Assembly: GCF_954871325.1 (NCBI RefSeq)
Contig: NC_088775.1
Location: forward strand, 60,117,561 to 60,181,560
Length of the DNA stretch: 64,000 nt
DNA from: Gordionus sp. m RMFG-2023
Lineage: Eukaryota > Nematomorpha > Gordioida > Chordodea > Parachordodidae
Reading direction: 5' to 3'
The notes beneath the pieces were generated by a model. That model was not told where the DNA came from, searched no databases, and saw only the letters and a program-made list of their open reading frames with translations. The translations under genes were made by a program, and so were the position numbers. Shown piece by piece: positions 35,772 to 49,200 of the stretch (the stretch's first letter is position 1; each line of letters opens with the position of its first letter).

Positions 35772-37153
35772 TATTTAAAACTGATAAGATCTAAATATAA
35801 TTTTAAATACTAATAATGTGAATTATTAAATATTTAAATTTTTAATGTGCTTATTGAATGGCATATATAAGTAATGAAAATAAATTTTTATTCCATTCGA
35901 TTTCATATTATTATTTATCTTTCATCGTGGTTTGTGATTATAGTTGGGTAATAGCTAAATGTAGAATAATTCGTCTTACTACAGGCGCGTGTCGGGGAAA
36001 ATCCATTAACATTTAAGGCGTTTTAATTTATATTAGTTTTTTCAAATTTACAATATTTCAAAGAAAAACCCCGAGACCAAAGTGATAGTTTTCGCCGGCT
36101 AATAATTAGCCTAAACGGCTAAAAATATAGTAATTACTTAACTATATTTGTGATTATTATAGGGTTATAACTCCATTTTGAGCAATCTTAAAAAAACCAT
36201 GTCATCTCGTCAACAATAATAACTGAATTGTTGTCTTTAAATATAAAGGCAATTTGGTAATAAAAGTAGATAACCTTATAAAGACAAAATTTATTATAAA
36301 TTTTAAATAAACACAAAATGTATAATTAGTGCTGTAAAGTAACGTCGTTACCTTTTTGAGGCAAAGAAATGTCATTCGTTACTTGTTTTAAAAGGTGTCG
36401 AATAACGCATTTATTTGGAGCAACGGTAACGAAAACGTTGCTTTCTATTTTTTCTTAAAAAAATATGGAAATTTTTTTTAATTAAATATTATATTTTTTT
36501 AAAATATTATTAAATAAATTTAAGTTTATAATTCAGATCAACCACCAAAGTTCTTCATTTTTATTATTTGCTACATTTTTGTTGATAGTCAGTTAATCTA
36601 AATAATATTAAATATCAAAGTATGTTAATTTATATTCTCTAATATTTTAAATTATATTATGTCAATATAACTTATTTCTTCAGATGGAGATGATTAAATC
36701 TGCTCTGGATTCAGTATTAAACATTTTTTAGATAAATAAAGAAAATTAAGGGCATCTAAGTTTATACTTTTTATGTATATATTGTGTCCTAATTCAAATA
36801 TTTCAACCTCGATGTCCATCAGCTCAAATCTAAACATGAAAGCAAAATATGAATTAAAATCAAATTCTGATAAGGATAAAAAATGATGAGGAACTAAGTG
36901 AAGATGATCAGTTTTTTTTGAAAATAAATATTTTTAATAAATTCCCACAAATAAAATTTTTATTTATTAAATATAATATAGTCCTCCCATCCTCTGCCCT
37001 AAGTGGAACGTGTGTTTAGCCCAGCTAAAGCTGTAATGAGCATTCGCGCTATCTGATCAAAATTTAAAAATCAATTGTTGAAAATAAATAAATTATTATA
37101 AAAAAACTCTTAAAATATATTTTTTACATAATTCTATTTTTATTATGTGGCGT

Positions 37154-39356
37154 CAGTGTTGTTAAACGCTACTTTTAAAAGCAGCGCGCTATCGCTACCG
37201 CTATCGTTTTCAAATGAGTAGCGCGCTATTAGCTACTTTTTACGCTACTTTGATTTTTTTTTTAAATATTTTTTTTTAAGTAACTTTATTTCCACAAATA
37301 AAATATTGATATAAAAACATGACTATAATTTGTTACCTATATATATATAATTTATTTATTATTGCACTTGAGTATAAACGACCAATCCAAATCATAAAAC
37401 TAATGATCTAATATATAATTCATTTCCATTTTTTTCTCATCTAGAAACAATGCTAAAAGTTTCATAGCATTGTAACCACTATTCCATCTTGTAGTGTTTG
37501 GTGTCAATAAATAACGTCCTAATTTTTTTTTGAAAATATCAGACGTCTTTGATGACTTATTTTGTTTATTCCAAAGAGCTTGACATTTAGAAAATGTAGA
37601 TCTTGATACTCTTTTAAAATCCTCATTTAATAATCAGCATCCACTGTCGCAACTAAATTTAGGTTGTGGCAGGAACAACGATGATGGCTAGGTAACATAG
37701 AAGACTTTATTGAAGATCCTAAATATTATAAATTTTATTTTATATTGGTGAATAATTAAATATAAAATAATTTAAAACCAAGGATGTAATGAACATCAAT
37801 TATCTCAAACTTCATTTCATCATCCTCTTCTTGTTCTCCATCTTCAATATTTTTGTCAGGAATATTAATAGTATTGTTATTATTATTATCCTCCCCAAAT
37901 ATTCTATATTATTTATATCATATTATAAAAAAATTATAATAAATTTAAAACCTGAAGGCCTTCAGGAAATTAGACCCATTATCCGTAATCATCTTACAAA
38001 CCTTGTTTTGAATTTTGTAAGACCTATGGATTTCTGCAATAATATTGGCTAGAATGTCATAAGTCTGACAGCCAATTATTCTCTTTAGAGCTAAATCTAC
38101 AGATTTTTGTTTAAGATTTTTAGGATCAATTCAATGTGCAGTTACTCCTAAATAAGCTCTAAAAATATGACATATTATAAATCAGAAAATAAACATTTAC
38201 CTTCTATTGTGAGTCCAGCAATCTGCCGTTGTACAGACGTAGGAGACATCTGTTAGATTTAATATCAAAGATTCTTTCATTTCCTTAAAGCTCTCCAAAA
38301 TTCTTGCCATCAATGTCTGCCGGCAAAATATCTTGGTCCGTGGAGAAAAAGTGTTTATCATCTTTATAAAAGAATCATTATCCACCAAGGATAATGGTTG
38401 AACTGTATCTATTATAAAGTTCATAATGACTTTGTCAGCCAATTTTTGGGATACACCAGGTGTTGATGAATCCAAATTGGTTAATTTTGTTTGTATTAAA
38501 TTTGATTTGGAAGTGGGTTTATCTTCTTCCATTACCCCAAAACTTTTGAGATATTTTTCAATCTCTTTATAATTTGAAGTGTGCACAGTCTAAAATTATA
38601 TTTTAAATAATTTAGATAAAATTTATGAATATATAAAAAATAATTGGTTTTTGATTTTAATTTATTTTAAAAATTAAAGATTAGCCTACACATTGATATT
38701 AAATTTGTTTAATATTTATTTTAAAAATTAAAGATTAGCCTACACATTGATATTAAATTTGTTTAATATATAACCTTTAAATGTTTTTCCAAATTAAAGC
38801 TGCTCGTATGATTTGAAGAGATAATTTTGCGGCACATCTTGCACCGAAACTGATATCCAGTATTAATTTTTTCTTCAAGGTTAAAGTATTTCTTGAATTT
38901 TGGGAAAGGATCATCTATATTTTGCTTATTTTCCAAAGAAATTTCAATATCTTCAACAATCTCACACATAACAAGATATATAATGCTTAATATAAAATGT
39001 AAAATGAAATATAAAATAAGATAAAAGCAAGGACTTACCAATAACGGAATTTCAAAAATATATAATTAAATGAATGCGCGAAATATAAATTAAATACAGA
39101 TTGCTATTTAACAACTGTTTATATCTAATATATAACAATATTATATATTTTTAAATATAAATATAAATTTCAAAATTAAATTAAATAAAAGGTTTATAAT
39201 TTTAGATTTTATAAAAAATATATTTTAATAATTTTTAGATATATTTATTATGTAAAATTGAAAGTAGCGAGCTACCGCTATCGCTATTTTTTTTTAAAAG
39301 TAGCGCGCTATAGCTACCGCTACTGAAAAAAGTAGCGCGCTATTTTAACAACACTG
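37154..39356 (-). mobile_element. hAT element, TAGCGCGCTA family
   Basis: The termini are CAGTGTTGTTAAA and TTTAACAACACTG, flanked by TGTGGCGT (37146-37153) and TGTGTCGT (39357-39364), an 8-bp duplication with one mismatch. The palindrome TAGCGCGCTA is repeated at both ends (37219-37228, 39301-39310, 39333-39342) among GCTACCGCTATCG words. It codes on the - strand for a hAT transposase (separate entry). It is inserted in the GTAACG hAT at 36327. Confidence 0.93.
37440..39041 (-). pseudogene. hAT transposase (TAGCGCGCTA family), broken
   Basis: In order on the - strand: a BED zinc finger (FRCKMCRKIIS, then HTSSFNLEKHLKV, about 38860-38765); a region from 38586 with LADKVIMNFIIDTVQPLSLV and SYVCTTADCWTHNRR; DILANIIAEIH and CKMITDNGSNFLKAF (about 38060-37970); LPSHHRCSCHNLNLVATVDA (about 37710-37650); and LLTPNTTRWNSGYNAMKLL (about 37510-37450). 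These are the usual hAT landmarks. Introns or frame breaks separate them, and the C-terminal dimerisation segment was not seen. A 55-bp tandem duplication lies in the gap at 38662-38770. Confidence 0.85.
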
Positions 39357-40184
39357 TGTGTCGTGTATCTAAATTTTTATTCTTATATTTTTATATTATC
39401 GTTTTTTTATTATTTCATTTATTTTTATAAAATAATCGACGTGGTGAAAAAATGCATATTTTACTTATTGTTTTTTGTGTTTGAAAATGTAAAAATAAAA
39501 TATAAATTGATAATATAAAAATTAGAAGTGGTTGCAGGAGTTATTTAATCATAATTTAATTAACATAAATATTTTTATTAGTGTATTTACAATATTATCT
39601 ATGGAAAAAGAATAAATAGAATATCCCTCATCCCTTGGCAAATGGGTCGGCTCCTCACATGGGACTATCCCTTTATTGATATATTCTCTACATCTAATAA
39701 CAACCATTCCAAGACAGCGGAATCTAAAAAATACACCTTTTTATCAAACCATAATTATAACACTTATAGTATTTTGGGGGACGCATTCCTGAAATTTCTA
39801 AAAAAAAACTTGGTATGAAATTTTCCTACAACTGGATTAGCTGCGGAAAGCTTCTATATCCGGCAAAATGTCAATCAGGCGTAATCTCAATATATGTGTA
39901 CATGCCCATTAGATTTTTTTAAAAATAATATATTATAATTTTTGATGTTAGGGAAATTTTTATAAAAATAAAGGGTATAAAATTTTAAGAAATTTATACA
40001 TAATATTTTTTAAATGACACGTTTTTACAAGTTAACGAGTAACGCGTTCCTTTTTTTTAAATTTATTAAGTAGCACGTTTATTTTCCCACAAGGTAACGA
40101 GTAACGTGCGTTCCTTTTCTCAAACGTAATGAATTTCTTTTTTGAAGTAACGTTTACAGCACTAATAATAATAATAATATTAAC

Positions 40185-40283
40185 TTCTTTCCCGTAAAAA
40201 TGGGAATCTCCAAGAAATGATCCCCTTGATCCGGTGAACGAAAACATGGGCAAAGGAACCGGGATTGGTACGTTTATTCCGAT
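40185..40283 (-). CDS. ALDH6A1: ALDH6A1 exon i (most 3' in window)
   Basis: It encodes [20 protein letters not shown] to FYGKE in 33 codons. The acceptor ATAAAG is plain and the donor GTTAAT is weak. A hAT end lies 20 bp beyond the donor. The next exon should begin with a GIQFYTQ-like stretch but was not found down to 29 kb. Confidence 0.9.
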
Positions 40284-43200
40284 CTTTATTAATTTGTTGG
40301 AAAAGAGTTAGATGACGTATAAAAAACTATTGACATAATGCTTAATTAGAAGGGATGATCTACCTCTAAAATTAAATTAAGCATATTCTGAAAAAAATAT
40401 ATCATGAAATATTATTCAAAAAAGACTTTATGATAATAATATCATGTTATTTTATTCTCATAAATAAGAGACTTAGTTATCAATAGTAGAGATCATCATA
40501 TTATAAAGGGTATATGGGATATGTAAAGAATCTTAACTTATTTGCGATTAGAGTGTGAACAATGACATTAATACTAAATTTTTTACCTAGACTGACGATT
40601 TATTCATAAAGTGCATTGAAAAAGTGTACATGCTTGAAGTTGGCAACTGAAAGACATTTAGATGAAACGTGAAAGACATTTGGATGGCGTCTAATATTAA
40701 TTGACTGGAGCTTAATGTATGTACACTTTTATTAAGTGAATCGTAACTCTGAGGTAGTATTAATGTCATTGATTACGAATATCATTTTATATATGTGAAA
40801 GAAGTTTGAAAAAATATGTTAAAAGGTATAATGCTATATAAATAAAATCTAATAATAGAAGTATCTAAGTAAACAAAGATTTATAAAATTAAATCAATAG
40901 TATTTTACTATTTAATTTTATTATTTTCTGAATGAGTTTTAAATCATACTTGCCCAACATCAATATTTTCGGTAAATTTTTTAGCCGAGGTTCCGCTTCT
41001 CGTAAAGATGGCCGTCCCGTTACCGTAAGGATTGCGATTTATAAAATCTATAGCGCCATCTAAGTCATCGACTATATTTATGAGCATAACCGGACCAAAT
41101 ATTTCTTCTTCGTAGCAGTTCATGCCGGGCTTTTAATAAATATTTTTTTCTAATTGATTACTATGTGGTTACAAGATAATAATTCAGTATCGTGGCATAA
41201 TAGTTAGTTAGCAATTTTCATATAAACTTGTGGTAAAAAAAAATAACGTTTTATACAAATAAAAGCATTTTGAGCGTGTTTAAATTTGCACCTGCTTGTC
41301 TCGTTCCGAAGTTAACTTTGGTTTTTATAATGAGATGATTTCAAAAATAATCCTAAATTTCAGACTATTGACTTTTAAATTCATACATATCAAATTGTTC
41401 ACACTAATCTATAATTAATCACCTTCCTAAACACAAAATTATGAGTTAATTCATAAACAAATATAATTATAGATAGAAAATAAAAACGATACCTTAACAC
41501 CACTCAAGATGGTAGGTCCTAAGAAATTGCCTTCTTTGTTAGCAAAATTATCCATGACTATACCCCTTCCATCTAATTCACATGTTGCTCCTTGTTTAAT
41601 GCCCTGATCAATCAAATTAGATATCCTTTTCTTGGCTTGAGGAGATATGACTGGACCTATATCCGTGTTTTTATCCTTGCCTTATTTTACATTTAAAAAC
41701 GATGGAATATTGATAATTATTGGTAAAATTCAAAAGAACTATTATAAGTTGTGTTATGAGTTATGAAAGTTTTTTTCCAATTGAATATATATTCCTTGCC
41801 TACAATTCAACTACGAAAATTTAAGCAAAATATATAAATGTTATATAGAATCTATAAATGTTATTAAATCCAATGTTACCTGGACCAACTATCAATTTTT
41901 GAGTCGTTGAAACAATGTCTTTGATCCACGTTTGAGCTTCCCCTACCAAAACTATAGTCGATAGAGCCATACATCTTTGACCAGCGGCCCCAAAAGAAGC
42001 TCCTACTATCTAATTATACGCGTCGTTATTTATTTTTTTAAACTATAAAATTTGATGTAGAACCTTATCACAAAGGTTCGCTAATTTAAAAAGAATAAAT
42101 AAATATATTCAATAAAATAAAATTATATTTAACTAAAGATTGCATGATTTCACAATTTCCGCTATGCCCTGAAAACCGGATTTTTTGTAAATTCTTAAAC
42201 AAAGCTGGTTAATAGCTAATTTTTATGTTTTAAAAAAAAAGAAGAATAAATTTAACCGATTTGATAGTAGCATCTTTGTTGGCATCCGGCATAATGACTC
42301 CGTGATTTTTGGCGCCCATATTGGCTTGAACTCTTTTCCCATGTTTAGATCCGGTTTCGTGAACATATTTACCCTTAAAGGGGGAGGATCAATTTAGTTA
42401 TAATGTACACCTAGAGAGGAGAGGAATGGAAAAATAATAATTACCACTTTATCGGATCCGACAAATGAAAGCGCCTTGATGACTGGGTGTTCACAAAGAT
42501 ATGTGACAGCTAATGTAATATAATAAAAAGTTAAATTTATTCGAATCCTCGGCAATGAAATCAATTTCCGTGGCTTTGATAAATATCAGTAAAAATAATG
42601 ATAATACCAGATTTATATAATATATATTAAATTTAGTGTATATGTATATTATTACAGTGCATAACCCCAACTAACTAGGAGGGCTGCCAGTCGATCCGAA
42701 ACTAAGCTCATCTAGAGATAAACTTTAAGAAATCGGGTCAGAGAAATTTTTAAAAAATCTGGCTAGGCCAAAATATGGATTAATTTTGGTTGTAGCCGTG
42801 CTAGGAAAAATTAATAGCATGTCAAAATGATAAGATTATGAGATAGATATGTTGGTGAGATAGATATGTTGGTGAGATAGAAGGAATTATATAATTAAAA
42901 AACCTTTATGGCTTCCATGAATAACGTTAACCACGCCATCAGGAATTCCTGCTTTCAGTCCCAAATCCATCAAATACATCGATGCTCCGGGATTCCTCTC
43001 CGAAGGTTTAAGTATAAATGTATTGCCACAAGTTATGGCTAGAGGAAACATCTTATATTTTTTTTAAGTTAAAATAATATAAGATTCGTATTTGAAAACA
43101 ATAACGCCTTAGTTTTGCCCGAGCCTAGGGTAGGGCTCGCATTAAAGACTTTTTCTCTAGCTAGAGTCGGACTGTAAGAGGTAGTGGGATGAAACCCGAA

Positions 43201-46200
43201 AAATAAATATTAGAAATATCCTTAATAAATGTTTTGTTTCATAGAGATGTTAATCAGAATAACATGTCATTTTTAATCTAACTCATTTCACTCATTCATT
43301 TAAGTAATTTCTATTTCCCAAATTACAATTTCCAATGAATGTGATTTGTATTGTAACTAATCAAATCCCCATTACTTATATGCATCATATTCCATCAGGT
43401 TAAATAAAATGTTATACTCGTTTTTGCAACTTTATTTGGTAATTGTTAATAATATATTTATAGGGGTTTATACTTTTAAAGTGGCAATATGTGAATTAAT
43501 ACACATAATTTTTAATTTTTCCTTAGATATTATAATATTTAAACTCAATTCCAAAAATTGTTTAATCGGGCTCAAGACTGGCTGATACAAAAATTTGTGC
43601 TCGGGTCGGACGCAAAATGTTTTAAAATTCGGGCTCGGGCCGCTAAAAAAAGATGAGAAAAACATATTTTTAAACATACCAAAGTCAAAAAAATTGGCCC
43701 GTCAGTCTAACACTAAACGAGAGAATCTAACGACGCCATTAAACTGAATCACTAAACGAGAGAATCTAACGACGCCATTAAACTGAATTCTATTCTTTTT
43801 ATACAAAAAAAGTGTCTAAATCATACCCATAAAGGAATCATGGCCGGAAAATTGAAGGGCGCTATGCCAGCGCATACTCCGAGTGGAACTTTTTGAGATA
43901 TGATATCCATATCTTTCGACACACCGGGTAGATTTTCTCCCATAACTAATGATGGTGCATTACAACAATATTCCACAACCTCTAGGAGTGTTTAATAATT
44001 CATATCAATAAAAAAAATTGTATGTTTTTTTATTGTTTAAAAATTTAATAATTATTTAGATATTTTTTTTATAACCATATTCATTTTCCTCAGGTTCCGA
44101 TTTCAGAACCGCGTCATTTTTTGAACTGTCAAATTTTCAATTTTATGTCATACCCTGATTATTGGAGTGTTTTTTTTACGTTTTTATTAAAAATGATAAA
44201 ATCGATTTTGAAGTTTCAAAAATATATGAATTTAAATAGATACAAAATTAAAATTGCTCTAGAGTAGGACACTCCAATAATCAATCAACCATATATATAA
44301 ATTTATTTATTATTCTTGTTGAATAAATCCCTTATACGATGATAAAAAAAATATTGATTTAACCTTTTTAACGAGAAAAACATGAGCAAAAATAGGTAAA
44401 TATTTTAATTCCAAATTTATATTGTATCAATATTTAATTATGTCGTTTTTGTTGTATATTCATTTGATTTAATTTTAAATAATTTTCTTTAAATCATGTT
44501 TCGGCAATATTACCAGTCACTCAAATATAAGTGAATTGGCTCGGGCTCGGAAGTAGATAGTGTAGTGTAATTATAAAATACAAAATGATAGTTAATGCGA
44601 AATAATAATTTAATAACAAAAAATAATAATTGAATTTCCTTATTCGATAAAAAGTAATCCATGTCTAATACAATTTTAATTAACGCGACAAAATAATTAA
44701 GTAAAATAATATTAATAACGTTAGTAAAAAATTTACTTTAAAAATGAACCTAATATAATATATAAAAATAAGTAAATTTAGTATAGTTAAAAATATATGT
44801 TGTTCAGTTTTCTCTAAATTATTTTTCTATGTATTCATCTTCCATTAAGTTAATCCCACACTAGTTGGGGTCTTTAAAACGCGTCCTATCCTTCCATATG
44901 GCTCGCCTTTAGGCAACAATTTTCTTATCCAACATGTCCTTACGGATTTTAGAAATCTAAGTTAATCATGGCCTTCCTCTAGTTCGTTGGCTGATAACTT
45001 CAAGATCGAGAACTTGCTGATTCACGATAGTTCAGTCAGTCCACAGTATATGTCAATACTATCTCAATCTGCTCTCCTTTATCATTTCCGACAACGAAGA
45101 GCTATACCCATCTTCTTTCTTAATTTAGCATTGGGTCATATGATCCAGCTTGGTGTAATCTAGGTCATCGTATCATTCGCATTTCGATTACATCCAACAT
45201 CTTCTCAGCTGCTCGTCACATCCATAGATTGGTCTGCCGATGGTTCGATAATCATTAAGCCACAATGGCATCTTCCTGTCACAAAACACCCCTGATAAGC
45301 TTCTCCATTTTATCAATCTTTTTGTATCCTAGCGTTCTCATGACAACCTCTATCTTGATGTATTGTAGACCCAAGATAGCTAAACTTTTCAACTTTATAT
45401 AGCAATTTGCTTAGTTTCTTGACACCGATCTGCAACGTTTGTTTCCAATATACTGCCTTAGAATAGCTGACGTGGAACCATATTTCTCCAGCCTAACTGC
45501 CCAAACACTGGCCCTCTGTACTGACATCACTTCGGTTTCCTCGCATATCACGATGTCATGTGCATACAACATTGACCATGATGCTGGCCTCTGCAAGTCC
45601 TCAGTTGTAGTTGTTGGAAGTGAAGGAGAAAGAAATATATTGAATATGTAATTTTGATAAACTTATTTGAATAAACGATTATTATAAAATTATATGCGGT
45701 GAGAAATAACATAGTTGAGTATGCAAAATGTTATATAAAAGTCGGGAAAAAATTTATAATTTAATTATTAGTTATATTATAATAATAAATAATTATTTAT
45801 TTTAATTATATAACTAGCTGATAGCCCGTCAAGAATGACGGAGAATCAGAATTTTCTCCTTTATTTGATGATTGATGAATCAGAAATTTTCCTGTGTTAT
45901 TCAGAAATTTTTATTGATAAAGGGTTATTCTAAAATTTTCCATACTTTTTATAAAATATGACATTGTATAGCAAGAATAAATATTTTAGATTATAAATTA
46001 CAAATACAAATGAATAAAAATTTAGCTTAAAAGATTTTTGATAGTGCACATAAATTAAAATTATTAAATATATACTTCAATAACATATTTTATAAAAATA
46101 ATGGAAAATTTTAGAATAACCCCTTATCTAAATAAATATAAATTTCTGTCTGAATAACACCTCTTAAGATAGGAAAATTTCTGGTTCATATATCATCTAA

Positions 46201-49200
46201 AGGCGAAATTCATTAGTCACCTATCATTGAGAAAATTCTGATTTCCCGTTATTCTTGACGGGCTATTAGCTAATAACTTATATTTTTGATAACGGGTTCT
46301 TAAAAAATCCCTAAAATATATAAATAAATTTAAGGCAAGGTCACAAGAGGCATTATTTTTTTTGTTATTTATGCTAAAATAAGAATGGATTAATATTTCA
46401 TTCATATATACACTTCACAATGACTTTCTTTATTTCCTTGTGTCCAAAAATTTCTTGAATCCAGCAATTATCATAAATTTTTTTGCAAATGATTTAAATA
46501 AGGCATATCTGTGGTTTGTCCATTCCTTTAAGCAAATAAAGTCAATGGGAAATGAAATAATTCAGTTATCGAAATTAGAGACCTTCATAGACCTTGATTT
46601 ATTCATCAGCCTCCAGCCCAGGTCAGCAGTAAAAATAATTTGCAGGCCCAATCCATATTTAATAAAAAATTCAAACCGAAGCCAATCATAAATTTAAAAA
46701 TTTTGCCCGCCCATATCCAAAAATTTAATTTATTGTTTTAAATGAAAATAAACAATATTTAAGTGTATTTAGGCAATCACTTTGTTTGCAATACTGAAAT
46801 TTTTATCATTAGAAGAAAAAATAATGCAATATATGTTTTAAGTTAGTCACAGCTTAATAGGCTAAATCTAAATAAAAAATTTTTAGGCTTTCTATCAAAA
46901 ACCCAGTCCTGACCCAGGCACGCTAGAAAATATAGTATACCTGGCACCCCATAGGCCGCAAGCCTCCCCATGAAGGTCTTTGATTGAAATGTTAAACCAT
47001 TTTAAATCATTAAAATATTTTGTAACCTGAGTTAGAGGTTCTATCTCCATTTTTGTCAAAAATGTTTTTTTTGATAGATTGATTATTTAAGAATATATTA
47101 ATCTATTTACATAAAAAAATCTTAGAATTTTAACTTATAAAATAAATTATAGCTAATATTAGATTATTCTATCTCCCTATTTCTTCTTATTGTTAAAATT
47201 ATATTATTCCATTTACAAAAAATAATCAATCCACCCAGCATGATTCTTTAAAACGTTTTCAGGTATTATGTAAATGGAATTAAGAGTCATTTTAACTGAT
47301 TGTATGGTTTTATATAAAGATCCTGATATTACTGGTTCAAAAAACAAAAAAATAAAAGGAACATTTTTTATTACCATAATTTTTATTCATTCTAATTATT
47401 AAATTTTTTAAATAAAATTTTAGTCTGTTGTTTACAAACTATTATTATTCAATAAAATTTTTGGATTTAAAGAGAAGTTGTTTGGAGAAAAGGATAATAT
47501 TTCTTAAAATAATAAAAATAAAATTTGGTATTAGAATAATAATAAAAATGATTTTTTTAAAAATATATCATGGTATTTTATATAATTAAGGGATGAGGAG
47601 CTATTAAATATACATATCCTTAAAAAAAAATTAGGAAAGCATTTCCAATATTCAATATACAGAAAAAAGTGGAGATAGAATAATATAAATCGGCGACGAT
47701 TTGTTAACAGAAAGAAAAAAAATAAAAATCCATTAAAAGTAGAAGCAATATTTGAAACAAATGTTAAAAATGGACAAAAAATTTAAATAGATGCAATGTA
47801 AGATAATTTATTAAATGTAGACATAGCCATATTATATTTTGCTCTTTAGTCAGAACCACTAGAAGAATTAAATGTTTCCAATGGATAGAAATTAAAAATG
47901 TTCCCAAGTAGTCAAAAATAAAATCAGATAGTTGAATATGCAAAATCTGCTCTTCACTAAAAATGGGTCTGATTTCTCTTATATTCCAATCCTTAAAAAT
48001 GTAATTAACTGCTATTATAGCAAGCTTTATTTTTTTTCTATATCAGCTCATAATGCCAGTGTTGAAAGAATCTTCTCATTATTCGATAGCCAAATGAGAG
48101 GAATAGATTATCCGTCCCATTGCAATTGACTATTTAGAAGATTATTAGCAAAAATAATTGCCATGGGTCAAAATCTATGGTATTAACTTATTAGGTATAC
48201 ATATTAGGATTCAGTGTTAAGGGAGAAGTCAAAATAGAATGCCATTCGTATTATATTCAGAATCTCTTCCTAGCATGGATATTATCAAAGTATACTTTAA
48301 AAATGCTATTAATAACACATTTCGAGAACATTTTATCAATTGTTTTACTCCCTAAATTCCTAGAGACATGATGTGACATTAAAACTCTAATTCAGCCCAC
48401 ATGCTGATGAAAGGATCCAGCAGGGAGGCACATGTCCTCTCTTATTTTATCTTGGTATTCGTGATCTCATCAAAAATAAAATAATTGAAGTTTTAATTTC
48501 TTTGAAGCTAAATTTAAAAGACTAAATTCTTTATAAATCCAAACTGCTTCCAATGATAACAATTAGTGCAAAATAACAGACTTATTCTATTTCATAGAAG
48601 TAATAACTCATAAAGTATGTTTTTAATTTAATAACTCCAAGCGTGTAACTAAACTGAGAATGAAAACAAATATTTATTTATATAATTTTTTTTAAATATA
48701 TAATCATATAAAATGCAAGTGGTTAATCTAAATTTCTTGATTAGATAGATTTCTTTTTATTGATAATTTATCTAAATAAAATTTGTTAGATTTTATAGTT
48801 ATGAAAATGAATATTTAGCCTTCAGCCCAATATCTTAACGCCTTCTGTGGGTTGAGTATATAGAAGTTGATTTTCGTAGTATGAATTTATTATATGACTA
48901 AAAGAATAATTATAAAAAATTTAATTTTATGAAGATGGTAAAATGAGTTATAAATAAGTGGATGAATGTTTGAGTTTTATATAATGATTACCAATGGACC
49001 GAATACATTATAATCATTTTTATTGGGTAAATATTTTTTTACTATTGGCTAAATTTGATTGATGTTTTTTGAGGATTATTATAATAGAAGATTAATAATT
49101 GATAAAAAATGTATGCGTTTTTTTAAAAAATGGGATTTTTTTTTGTTTGAAAAATCGAAAAATAAAATTAAAAAAATATTTAAAAAACTGTATTGCAGGT

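Larger units (their letters stand above)
36327..40164. mobile_element. hAT-like element, GTAACG family, with a nested hAT
   Basis: The ends TAGTGCTGTAAAGTAACG (36327) and CGTTTACAGCACTA (40164) are inverted repeats. Both ends are rich in GTAACG / CGTTAC words, with the dyad GTAACGTCGTTAC at 36339-36351. Flanking 8-mers agree at only five of eight bases. A second hAT (37154-39356) is nested within. No transposase of its own is recognisable in the remaining sequence. The right end lies only 20 bp from exon i of the dehydrogenase gene. Confidence 0.7.

Noticed and set aside
40587-40769. Small - strand open frame with a faint resemblance to LTR-element gag
   Set aside because: It lies entirely inside a 210-bp inverted-repeat MITE; too short to support.
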